A DNA stretch of 64,000 nt from JAEUMW01 sp963734295 (GTDB lineage Bacteria > Pseudomonadota > Gammaproteobacteria > Burkholderiales > JAEUMW01): contig CAVTGS010000018.1 of the NCBI GenBank assembly GCA_963734295.1, positions 1 to 64,000 on the forward strand, read 5' to 3'. Position numbers and translations under genes: made by a program. The notes under the pieces are model-generated. The model saw only the letters and a list, made by a program, of their open reading frames with translations, searched no databases and was not told the DNA's origin. Below, in pieces: positions 19,397 through 27,526 of the stretch. How positions within the stretch are numbered: the first letter of the stretch is position 1; each line of letters begins with the position of its first letter.

Positions 19397-20599
19397 CTAT
19401 CTTCGCGGTTCGCCCCAGCCGTCGGTCAGCGTCAGCATGAAGGCCACCAGGTCGTCGATCTCACGGTCCGACAGACCGAGGTTGCCGAGCTCTTCCTTGT
19501 TCACGTTCTCGAGGACCTCCGCTTCCGGCCAGCATCCGGTCTTCACGGCCTGTTCTTCGGACGTGAAGCGGTCCTCGCAGGCCGGCTTCGTGTCGCGGCT
19601 GTTATAGAAATCGACGACCGCCCGTAGGCTCTTGAAGTAGCCGTTGTGCATGTAGGGCGCGGTGATCGCGATGTTCCGCAGCGTCGGCACCTTGAACTTT
19701 CCATTCTCGTTGGCGCGATGGACGAACTTCCCCAGACCCTTGTCGACGAAACGCTTGCCATCCGGGTTGAGCTCGGCGGGAAGGTCGTAGAAGGGATTGT
19801 AGGGATTGCGGGGCACGCCGATATTGTCGTAGGTGAAATCCGTGAGCACGGCAGGGGTGCCATCCTTGGCCGGCCGATTCGGATGGCATGCGGCGCAATT
19901 GCCCTTGCGCGGATCCTCGTAGACCCAGAGTCCGCTCAGCTCCTGCGCAGTGAGCTTCGCGCGCCCTTCGAGCCAGGCGTCGTACTTGGACGAGAAGCGG
20001 TTGAAGACCGGGGCATTTTCGAACGCGGCGATGGCCTCCGCGACACGGTCGTAGGCAGCCTCGGTGTCCCACAGCGCGTTCTGGCCGAAGACTTCCCTGA
20101 ACAGGGGCGCGTACTCGGCCGCGCGCACCTTCTGGACGACGCGCTCCTTGTTCGGATTGTGCATCTCCAGCGGATTGAGAAAGGGCTGCTTGGCCTGTTC
20201 TTCGAGCGTGGCGGCGCGCCCGTCCACGAACTGACCGCCCACGAAGAGTGCCTCCTCCTTGTTGAAACCAAACGCTGGACTATAGGCCATGTACATGGCG
20301 GTAGGCGTGTTGCGGTTCCCGAATCGCCCAGAGATGACGCCCTTCGACGTGGGAAAACGCTTGTCCGGATCGGTGAACGCCACGCGCGGATCGTGGCAGG
20401 TGGCGCAGGACTGTCCCGCGGGCTGCGACAGATTGGTATCGAAAAAGAGGCGCAAGCCCAGCCGCTGCTTCGGCGTGAGGTATTTCTGCATGGAGGCGAG
20501 ATCGAAGGGATCCCTGGCGGTCCCAGTGCCATGACTCAAGCCTGCGGACCCAAGGAAAACGACCAGCACGATCGACGCTAAAACGCCACGAGTTCTCAT
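19397..20599 (-). CDS. Di-haem cytochrome c peroxidase (CcpA/MauG family)
   Basis: Periplasmic protein of about 400 residues with a signal peptide (ASIVLVVFLGSAGLSHG). Two c-type haem sites are present, CATCH near residue 69 and CAACH near 235. It would reduce hydrogen peroxide with electrons from cytochrome c, or act as a MauG-like oxidase. The C-terminal haem domain includes FKVPTLRNIAITAPYMHNGYF, with the distal-region Met typical of the family. The start is the ATG ending at 20599; an in-frame ATG 10 codons upstream would spoil the signal peptide. Upstream is a promoter overlapped by a Fur-box-like sequence, so iron control is likely. Confidence 0.92.
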   Translation of the reverse strand: MRTRGVLASIVLVVFLGSAGLSHGTGTARDPFDLASMQKYLTPKQRLGLRLFFDTNLSQPAGQSCATCHDPRVAFTDPDKRFPTSKGVISGRFGNRNTPTAMYMAYSPAFGFNKEEALFVGGQFVDGRAATLEEQAKQPFLNPLEMHNPNKERVVQKVRAAEYAPLFREVFGQNALWDTEAAYDRVAEAIAAFENAPVFNRFSSKYDAWLEGRAKLTAQELSGLWVYEDPRKGNCAACHPNRPAKDGTPAVLTDFTYDNIGVPRNPYNPFYDLPAELNPDGKRFVDKGLGKFVHRANENGKFKVPTLRNIAITAPYMHNGYFKSLRAVVDFYNSRDTKPACEDRFTSEEQAVKTGCWPEAEVLENVNKEELGNLGLSDREIDDLVAFMLTLTDGWGEPRR

Positions 20600-20652
20600 T
20601 GTTTTCTCCCGGAGAGTGAACGCCCGCAACCCTCCGCGCGGGCAGGGTGGGA

Positions 20653-20680
20653 GTTAAACGCTAATGAGAATGCTTGTCAA
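20653..20680 (-). promoter_or_regulatory. Promoter with overlapping Fur-box-like operator
   Basis: On the minus strand TTGACA (20675-20680) and TTTAAC (20653-20658) are separated by 16 bp, upstream of the peroxidase gene. Between and over them, 20660-20678 reads GCTAATGAGAATGCTTGTC, which by my count matches 14 of 19 positions of the classical Fur-box consensus. Fur bound here would cover the whole promoter. Confidence 0.6.
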
Positions 20681-20733
20681 CTACGGCAGATCAAAGGGCT
20701 GCCGCCGGAGTCCAAGGAGCGGGAAAAATGGGT

Positions 20734-20807
20734 TGGAGCGGGTGAAGGGAATCGAACCCTCGTATGCAGCTTGGGAAGCTGCCGTTCTGCCATTGAACTA
20801 CACCCGC
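20734..20807 (-). tRNA. tRNA-Gly (CCC)
   Basis: Cloverleaf on the minus strand: acceptor GCGGGTG/CACCCGC, a GTTC/GAAC D-arm, anticodon stem GCAGC/GCTGC with loop TTCCCAA (anticodon CCC), and T-arm GAGGG-TTCGATT-CCCTT. The discriminator is U and the CCA end is encoded (20734-20736). Length is 74 nt with CCA. Confidence 0.95.
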
Positions 20808-20925
20808 GTTGCGCGCAGAGTCGATCGCTGCCGGACCATCATGGGATAAGAGTCGCTGCCGACCTCCATCGGCAAAACCCGCGTGATAGAATTTAAGCGT
20901 TTGAAAATGAAGGCATAGCTTAACA

Positions 20926-21129
20926 GTGATCGCCGTCACCATCAACGGAGAGCCGCGCGAGCTCGAAGCGGTCTTAAGCGTCGGCCAGCTGCTGGAGCGG
21001 CTCGGGCTGGCCGGCAGGAAGATCGCCTTGGAGTGTAATGGCGAGATCGTGCCGCGCAGCCGATTCTGGGAGCAGGCGCTGGCCGATGGCGACCGCATAG
21101 AGATTGTCGTGGCAGTGGGCGGCGGCTAG
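20926..21129 (+). CDS. thiS: Sulfur carrier protein ThiS
   Basis: Ubiquitin-like sulfur carrier for thiazole synthesis in thiamine biosynthesis. 67 residues from a GTG start. ITINGEPRE-like N-terminus, VGQLLERLGLAGRKIALECNGEIVPR in the middle, and a C-terminal VAVGGG whose Gly-Gly is the thiocarboxylation tail (one extra Gly). thiG follows 69 bp downstream, the usual pairing. No TPP riboswitch is obvious in the short upstream region. Confidence 0.95.
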   Translation: MIAVTINGEPRELEAVLSVGQLLERLGLAGRKIALECNGEIVPRSRFWEQALADGDRIEIVVAVGGG

Positions 21130-21198
21130 CCGACCGGGACAATTTTCGCCGCAGCGGGTAACCTTCGCCTTTCCCGACCACCTCGCACCCTGCTCGCC

Positions 21199-22002
21199 AT
21201 GGACCCCCTCGTCATCGCCGCCCGCACCTACGCCTCCCGCCTCCTCGTGGGTACGGGTAAATACAAGGACTTCGACGAAACCCGCCGCGCGGTGGAAGCG
21301 AGCGGTGCCGAGATCGTGACGGTCGCGATCCGCCGCACCAATATCGGCCAGAACGCCAACGAGCCGAGCCTGCTCGAAGCCCTGCCGCCCTCGCGGTACA
21401 CGATCCTCCCGAACACCGCCGGCTGCTACTCGGCGGAAGACGCGGTACGCACGTTGCGCCTCGCGCGGGAGCTCTTGGATGGACACAGGTTGGTGAAGCT
21501 CGAGGTGCTCGGCGACCCGAGGACGCTCTTTCCGAACGTGGTCGAAACCTTGAAGGCGGCACACACGCTGGTGGCGGAAGGTTTCGACGTGATGGTCTAC
21601 ACGTCCGACGACCCGATCATTGCCAAGCAGCTCGAAGAGATCGGCTGCTGCGCCGTCATGCCGCTCGCCTCGCTGATCGGGTCGGGCATGGGAATTCTCA
21701 ATCCCTGGAACCTCGAGATCATTATCGATAACGCCAAGGTGCCGGTGCTCGTCGATGCGGGCGTGGGCACCGCCTCCGACGCCGCCATCGCGATGGAACT
21801 CGGCTGCGACGGCGTGCTCATGAACACCGCCATCGCCGCTGCCAAGGATCCGGTGCTGATGGCCGCGGCGATGAGGAAGGCGGTGGAGGCCGGGCGCGAG
21901 GCTTACCTTGCCGGGCGCATGCCGAGAAAGCAGTACGCAGCGGCGCCGAGCAGTCCGGCCGCCGGCATGATCTCGACTTCGACCGCACCGAAAGCCGCGT
22001 AA
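21199..22002 (+). CDS. thiG: Thiazole synthase ThiG
   Basis: TIM-barrel enzyme that joins deoxyxylulose phosphate, dehydroglycine and ThiS-bound sulfur to make thiazole phosphate. 267 residues. SRLLVGTGKYKDF near residue 14, VTVAIRRTNIGQN, the Schiff-base lysine in VKLEVLGDPRTLFPN near 98, and phosphate-binding loops IGSGMGILNP and DAGVGTASDAA. The normal length is about 260. It forms a unit with thiS upstream and trmB 48 bp downstream on the same strand. Confidence 0.97.
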   Translation: MDPLVIAARTYASRLLVGTGKYKDFDETRRAVEASGAEIVTVAIRRTNIGQNANEPSLLEALPPSRYTILPNTAGCYSAEDAVRTLRLARELLDGHRLVKLEVLGDPRTLFPNVVETLKAAHTLVAEGFDVMVYTSDDPIIAKQLEEIGCCAVMPLASLIGSGMGILNPWNLEIIIDNAKVPVLVDAGVGTASDAAIAMELGCDGVLMNTAIAAAKDPVLMAAAMRKAVEAGREAYLAGRMPRKQYAAAPSSPAAGMISTSTAPKAA

Positions 22003-22049
22003 GCCGCATTGCGCGGCCGGCTGGCGCCACCCGCGCCTTCGCCCCGTCC

Positions 22050-22730
22050 ATGGAAGCCGCTTCCGGCACCCGTCCGATCCGCAGCTACGTGCTGCGCCAG
22101 GGCCGCGTCTCGAACGCCCAGCAGCGCGCCTATGCGGAGCTCCTGCCCCGCTACGGGATCCCCTTCCGCGAGGCATACCTCGATCTCGACGCCGAGTTCG
22201 GTCGCCCCGCGCCGAAGCTGCTCGAGATCGGTTTCGGCATGGGCGAGACCACCGCGACCATGGCCGCCGCCCACCCTGAAAACGACTACGTCGGCGTCGA
22301 GGTGCACACGCCCGGTGTGGGCAGCCTGCTCAAGCAGATTGGGGAACGAAAGCTCGGCAACGTCCGCATCATCACGCACGACGCGGTGGAGGTGCTGAAG
22401 AGCATGATCCGGCCACTGTCGCTCGACGGCGTTCACATTTTCTTTCCCGACCCCTGGCCGAAGCTGCGACACCACAAGCGGCGCCTCGTCCAGCCGACCT
22501 TCGTCGCGTTGCTGTCGGAGCGGCTGAAACCCGGCGGCTACCTGCACGTAGCAACCGACTGGGCGCCTTATGCCGAGCAGGTGCTCGCTGTTCTCGCCGC
22601 CGAGCCGCGGCTCGCGAACACCGCTCGCGGATACGCGCCGCGCCCCGACTATCGGCCGCTCACCAAGTTCGAGCGGCGCGGACTCAAGCTCGGGCATGCG
22701 GTCCATGACATCATCTTCCGGCGCGCCTGA
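22050..22730 (+). CDS. trmB: tRNA (guanine-N7-)-methyltransferase
   Basis: SAM-dependent enzyme that makes m7G46 in tRNA variable loops. 226 residues. SYVLRQGRVSNAQQRAYAEL at the N-terminus, SAM loop LEIGFGMGETT near 62, GVEVHTPGVGSLL, and the family hallmark IFFPDPWPKLRHHKRRLVQP near 133-152. The C-terminus TKFERRGLKLGHAV matches the family end. It follows thiG by 48 bp. Confidence 0.97.
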   Translation: MEAASGTRPIRSYVLRQGRVSNAQQRAYAELLPRYGIPFREAYLDLDAEFGRPAPKLLEIGFGMGETTATMAAAHPENDYVGVEVHTPGVGSLLKQIGERKLGNVRIITHDAVEVLKSMIRPLSLDGVHIFFPDPWPKLRHHKRRLVQPTFVALLSERLKPGGYLHVATDWAPYAEQVLAVLAAEPRLANTARGYAPRPDYRPLTKFERRGLKLGHAVHDIIFRRA

Positions 22731-22777
22731 GCCGCTGTCGATAGCGACGCGCCGATCAGATACGGAGGACCCGACCC

Positions 22778-23248
22778 ATGAGGAATGCACCCCGCAACAC
22801 GATCCGGTTACGAATCGCCACGGCGATGGCAGCGTCGCTGCTCGCCATCGGTACCGCGAATGCGCAGGCACCGGGCGCAAAGGCCGGTCTGCTCGCTGCC
22901 TGTCCCGAACGCAACAACTGCGTGAACAGCGACGGGGGCGATCCCAGGCACGCCATCGCGCCGCTCCGGCTCAAGGTCTCGCCGACGGAGGCGTGGAGCG
23001 AGCTCACGCGGGTGATCGAGGCCACACCCGATGCCAGGATCGTGCAGGAGACATCCGACTACCTGAGCGCGGAGTTCACCACCGGTCGGCTGCGCTTCAC
23101 CGACGACGTCGAGTTTCTGCTTCGCCCGCAGCAGAAAGAGATCGCGGTGCGCTCCGCGTCGCGATTCGGCTACTACGACTTCGGGGTCAATCGCGAGCGC
23201 ATCGAAGCGCTCCGGGCAAAGCTGCGGGAAAAAGGCGTGGTCGAGTAG
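22778..23248 (+). CDS. DUF1499 protein, exported
   Basis: 156-residue protein with a signal peptide (IATAMAASLLAIGTANAQA). It is followed by a DUF1499 domain: CPERNNCVNSD at about 41-51, then WSELTRVIEATPDARIVQETSDYLSAEF and FVDDVEF-like FTDDVEFLLRP. Related domains occur in photosynthetic and non-photosynthetic bacteria with no settled role. Start ATG at 22778 with a GGAGG-type site just upstream (ATACGGAGGACCC). It lies 47 bp after trmB. Confidence 0.88.
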   Translation: MRNAPRNTIRLRIATAMAASLLAIGTANAQAPGAKAGLLAACPERNNCVNSDGGDPRHAIAPLRLKVSPTEAWSELTRVIEATPDARIVQETSDYLSAEFTTGRLRFTDDVEFLLRPQQKEIAVRSASRFGYYDFGVNRERIEALRAKLREKGVVE

Positions 23249-23269
23249 CACGTCGAAAAAACGGCAGCG

Positions 23270-24520
23270 TCACGACGGCAGGAAGATCTGGAGGGCCTCG
23301 TTCAGGAACCGGCGCCCGCGCGCGGTCGGTGCCGCACGCTCGTGATCGCGCACGATGAATCCGCGCGCCTCGGCTGCGTCGAGACCGGGCAGCGCGGCCG
23401 CCAGCGGCAGACCCGTACGCTCCTCGAACAGACGCAGCGGAAATCCTCCCGTGAGTCGGAGCGCATTCATCATGAATTCGAACGGCAGTTCCCGGTGCGA
23501 GACCTCGCGCGCCACTTCGACGTGACGCCCGTGCCCGACCGCGTCCAGGTACGCCTGCGGATGCTTGACCCGCGCGTCGCGCCGGACGCGATCCGGTAAC
23601 GAGATCTTGCCGTGCGCACCGGCGCCGATTCCTAGATAGTCGCCGAAACGCCAATAGTTGAGGTTGTGGCGGCATTCGCGGCCGGGCATGGCGAAGGCAG
23701 ATGTCTCGTAGTTGCAGTAGCCCCGCGCCGCGAGCGTCTCCTCGATCATCTGCTGCATGTCCGCCGCAAGGTCGTCCTCGGGCAGCGGCGGCGGATGGCG
23801 ATGGAAGTATGTGTTCGGCTCGATCGTGAGATGGTAGGCCGAGAGATGCACCATGCCGAACGACGCCGCGGTCTCGATATCGGCGCGAGCCTCTCCGAGC
23901 GTCTGACCCGGCAGCGCGTACATGACATCGAGGTTGATGTCGTCGAATGTCGCCTGCGCGATCGCGATCGCACGCCGCGCTTCCCGATCGTCGTGGATAC
24001 GGCCCAGCGCCTGCAGATGCCGCGGATTGAAGCTCTGGATGCCGATGGACAGTCGGTTGACACCCGCGGCGCGAAACGCCTTGAACTTCTCCGCTTCGAA
24101 CGTCCCTGGGTTGGCTTCCAGCGTGACCTCCGCGTCCGGTGCGAGCGGGAGCCGGGCCCGGATCGCCGTGAGGATGTCGTCTATGGCGCGCGCCGTGAGC
24201 AGGCTCGGGGTGCCGCCGCCCATGAACACCGTGTACACCTTGCGCCCCCAGATCTGCGGCAGCGCGCTCTCCAGGTCGGCAGTGAGCACCGCGACGTATT
24301 CCGATTCAGGGAGCGCCCCTTTCGCTTCGTGGCTGTTGAAGTCGCAGTAGGGGCACTTCCGCACGCACCACGGGACATGAACGTAAACGGAGAGCGGCGG
24401 CAGTGCCGCGAAGCGGACGCGGCTCGGGCTGCGCGGGCCGGGAACGACAAGGTCAGGCACTGCGCCGCCGAATTCGGAAGAGTGGTCTGGAAGCGGACGA
24501 CAAACGCAACATGGAGTCAT
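23270..24520 (-). CDS. hemW: Radical SAM haem chaperone HemW
   Basis: Radical-SAM protein related to HemN, considered a haem chaperone and not a coproporphyrinogen oxidase. The SAM/iron-sulfur motif CVRKCPYC (C-x3-C-x2-C) lies in VPWCVRKCPYCDFNSH. TVFMGGGTPSLL, EANPGTFEAEK, NRLSIGIQSFN and the C-terminal HemN domain (GRECRHNLNYWRFGDYLGIGAGAHG) follow. The first 35-40 residues before LSVYVHVPWC are not family-like; the true start may be the GTG at 24460 or a little later. It is convergent with DUF1499. Confidence 0.95.
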   Translation of the reverse strand: MTPCCVCRPLPDHSSEFGGAVPDLVVPGPRSPSRVRFAALPPLSVYVHVPWCVRKCPYCDFNSHEAKGALPESEYVAVLTADLESALPQIWGRKVYTVFMGGGTPSLLTARAIDDILTAIRARLPLAPDAEVTLEANPGTFEAEKFKAFRAAGVNRLSIGIQSFNPRHLQALGRIHDDREARRAIAIAQATFDDINLDVMYALPGQTLGEARADIETAASFGMVHLSAYHLTIEPNTYFHRHPPPLPEDDLAADMQQMIEETLAARGYCNYETSAFAMPGRECRHNLNYWRFGDYLGIGAGAHGKISLPDRVRRDARVKHPQAYLDAVGHGRHVEVAREVSHRELPFEFMMNALRLTGGFPLRLFEERTGLPLAAALPGLDAAEARGFIVRDHERAAPTARGRRFLNEALQIFLPS

Positions 24521-24717
24521 GTTACCGGGCCGTCCGGCCGCATGTCACGGGCCGCATCGGCTTCACAGCGTGCTGTCTTGAAGCTCCCGCCGGCGTTTGA
24601 TCCGCGAGCCTTGAGTTAGAATGTTCGAGTGACGCGGTTCGCCCCGTCCTCGCGAACGGCAGACGCTGTCGGACCTCACACGAGAATGCGCTGCTTCTCC
24701 TCGATCTCCGCACCCCA

Positions 24718-25818
24718 GTGACCACCCAACCCCCGAGAATGCTCTTGGTCGACGCGCTCAAGGCGGTCGCCGCCCAGCTCATCGTCTTGCATCATCTCGC
24801 GGTCTACGGGCCGATGTCGGACGTGGTGTACGGGCATGCTGCCGGATGGTTCGACTGGCTGTATCGCGATGCACGGATGGCGGTACAGGTGTTTTTCGTC
24901 GTCGGCGGGTTTCTCGCCGCCAGGGCCCTGGCACCGGACGGGGTCGCTGCCTTCTCTTCGCCGCTCGCGCTGCTGTGGCGCCGCTATTGCCGCCTCGCGA
25001 TTCCCTACCTGACAGCGATCCTGTTGAGTGTCGGCGCCGCAGCCCTGGCTCGAGGCTGGCTGGAGCACGAGTACGTTCCCGGCTCGCCCACCTTGCCGCA
25101 GCTTCTGGCACACGTCTTTCTGTTGCACGACATCCTCGGCCACGAGGCGCTCTCCGCCGGGATCTGGTATGTCGCGATCGATTTTCAGCTGTTCGGCCTG
25201 ATGGTCGTATTGCTCTGGTTCGCGCGTCCCGCGAGCAACGCGGGAGCGGCGCGTCGATGGCTCGCACCCTTTCTCGTCTCGCTGCTCGCGGTCGCCTCCC
25301 TCTTTCACTTCAATCGGGATCCGGCCTGGGACCCTTGGGCGCTTTACTTCTTCGCGGTGTATGCCCTGGGGGCCGTGGCTTACTGGGCCTCCGAGCGCAC
25401 GCATTGCGCGCTCTGGCTGGCAGCGCTGGCGGCACTCGCCCTGATTTCCGTCGTGGTCGACTTCCGGGAACGTATCCTCGTCGCGCTGACGGTCGCGTTG
25501 GCAATCGCGCTCGCGCACCGGACGGGTCTGTCCGAGCGCTGGCCGAACCTGCGTTGGCTCTCGTTTCTCGGACGGATCTCGTACTCCGTGTTCCTCGTTC
25601 ACTTCCCCGTTTGCATGCTGATCAACGCTGCGGTGTTTCGCTTCTTCCAGGGCGACCCCCTCGCCAACCTGCTCGGGCTCGTCGTCGCATGGGGCGCCAG
25701 CATCGCCGCGGGCTGGCTGCTGTATCACCTGGTCGAGCGCCGAACGGAACGGCTGCTCGCTGCGCCGGATCTGCCGCTTCGCATCGCGTCGGCGGTGCAC
25801 GCCTTCGGCAAGCGATAG
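24718..25818 (+). CDS. Acyltransferase-3 family membrane protein (OpgC-like candidate)
   Basis: 366-residue integral membrane acyltransferase with about ten helices. The family's first-helix motif is VDALKAVAAQLIVLHHLAVYG, with the HH pair, and VQVFFVVGGFLAARAL follows. Near the C-terminus FLGRISYSVFLVHFPVCMLINA is typical. Start is GTG at 24718. It is immediately upstream of mdoG/mdoH on the same strand, separated by about 107 bp. Since OpgC-type acyltransferases add succinyl groups to osmoregulated periplasmic glucans, this is a good candidate for that job. O-antigen acetylation is the alternative. Confidence 0.8.
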   Translation: MTTQPPRMLLVDALKAVAAQLIVLHHLAVYGPMSDVVYGHAAGWFDWLYRDARMAVQVFFVVGGFLAARALAPDGVAAFSSPLALLWRRYCRLAIPYLTAILLSVGAAALARGWLEHEYVPGSPTLPQLLAHVFLLHDILGHEALSAGIWYVAIDFQLFGLMVVLLWFARPASNAGAARRWLAPFLVSLLAVASLFHFNRDPAWDPWALYFFAVYALGAVAYWASERTHCALWLAALAALALISVVVDFRERILVALTVALAIALAHRTGLSERWPNLRWLSFLGRISYSVFLVHFPVCMLINAAVFRFFQGDPLANLLGLVVAWGASIAAGWLLYHLVERRTERLLAAPDLPLRIASAVHAFGKR

Positions 25819-25925
25819 CAGGTATGGACGCGCGTAAGCGATAATCGCGCTGTGTGCGCCGGGCACGCCGACATCCGCAGCGGATGAGGGGTGTCGCCGG
25901 GCAACGACAGTTTTGGTTGGGCCCG

Positions 25926-27526
25926 ATGTTCTCGAAGAATCCCATCGCCATCTCGACACCTGGAATGCTCTGGATAACTCGCTTGCTGCCCGGCAGGGAC
26001 CGGGCTTTGCGCCGGCTTCTGCGCGCGCTGTGGATCACGGCGCTCGCGACGCTGCTCTTCCGTCACGACGCGCTCGCCTTCGGCTTCGCCGATGTCAGCC
26101 AGCGGGCGAAACAGCTGGCCGCAACGCCGTACAAGAAGGATGAAGGCGCGCCCCTGCCCAAGGAGTTGCAGGGGCTTACCTATGACCGGTACCGCGATAT
26201 TCGCTACAAGCCGAACGAGCTTTGGTGGCGAGGCGCGAAGGTCCCCTTCGAGCTCGCTTTTTTTCATCAGGGCTTCTATTTCGACCAGGCCGTGAGAATC
26301 AACGAAGTGCTGGCCGGGCGCGTGCGCGAGATCAAGTTCAGTCCGGAGCTCTTCGATTACGGCGCCAACAAGATCGATCGCGAGAAGATGCAGGGACTCG
26401 GCTTCGCCGGCTTTCGCGTGCACTATCCGGTCAACACACCGAAGTACAAGGACGAGGTGCTGGTATTTCTGGGCGCGAGCTACTTTCGTGCGATAGGCAA
26501 GGGGCAGGTCTATGGTCTCTCGGCGCGCGCTCTCGCGATCGACACGGCGCTCATCTCGGGCGAGGAGTTTCCGCGCTTCGTCGAGTTCTGGATCGAGCAG
26601 CCGGCCGCGAACGCGCGCGAGTTGACGATCTACGGACTTCTCGATTCGAAACGGGTGACAGGCGCCTATCGGTTCCTGCTCAAACCCGGCGCCGAGACCG
26701 TCGTCGACGTGAAGGCACAGATCTTCCTGCGCGAGAACGTGAGCAAGCTCGGGCTGGCGCCGCTCAGCAGCATGTTCGCGTTCGGCGAAAACCAGCGCTC
26801 CGGCACCGAGGACTACCGGCCGGAGGTGCACGACTCCGACGGGCTGCTGATCCAGTCCGGCACCGGCGAATGGATCTGGCGTCCGCTCACGAATCCGAAG
26901 CGCTTGCTGGTCACCTCGTTCGCGCTCGACCAATCCGCTGGGCTTCGGGCTGATGCAGCGCGACCGCGATTTCAACCGGTACGAAGACCTCGAGTCTCGC
27001 TACGAGCGCCGGCCGAGCGCCTGGGTCGAGCCGAAGGGCAAGTGGGGAGCGGGCCGGGTCGAACTGGTGCAGATTCCATCGCCCGACGAAACCAACGACA
27101 ACATCGTCGCTTACTGGGTGCCCGATACCGCGCCGGCGTCCCGCAAGCCTTTCGACTTCGAGTACCGCATCCTGTGGCAGAAGGATGCCGAGACGCGTCC
27201 ACCGCTCGCGTGGGTGACGCAGACGCGCCGCGGCCGCGGCTACACCCGCAATCCGGACCAGAGCATCGGTTTCGTCGTCGATTTCGAGGGGCCGGCGCTG
27301 CGCAAGCTGCCGACGGATGCGCGCTTGGTCGGCGATAGTTACCGTCGATGCCAACGGCGAGATCGTCGAGCAGGTCGTGCATCGCAACGATGTCACCGGC
27401 GGCTGGCGTCTCGCGCTGCGCGTCCGGCGCATCGACGAGGCGAAGCCGGTCGAGGTTCGCGCGTTTCTGAAAGGCGACGCCAACACGGTATCCGAAACGT
27501 GGAGCTACATACTGCCCCCAAACTGA
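25926..27526 (+). pseudogene. mdoG: Glucan biosynthesis protein G (MdoG/OpgG), two frameshifts
   Basis: Periplasmic protein needed for branching/release of osmoregulated periplasmic glucans. An N-terminal hydrophobic signal region (ALWITALATLLFRHDALA) is followed by the MdoG domain: FADVSQRAKQLAATPYK, YRDIRYKPNELWW, GFAGFRVHYPVNTPKYKDE. The frame shifts near 26932 (an extra C before AATCCGCTGGGC) and near 27337 (an extra A before GTTACCGTCGATG). Between them NRYEDLESRYERRPSAWVEP and YRILWQKDAETRP continue the family match, and the last part ends SETWSYILPPN. With both corrected the protein is full length (about 530 residues). Either a very young pseudogene or sequence errors. Confidence 0.87.

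Noticed and set aside
24676..25959. 427-codon minus-strand ORF
   Set aside because: Complement of the acyltransferase gene; composition is rich in Arg/Asp/Gln and matches no domain.
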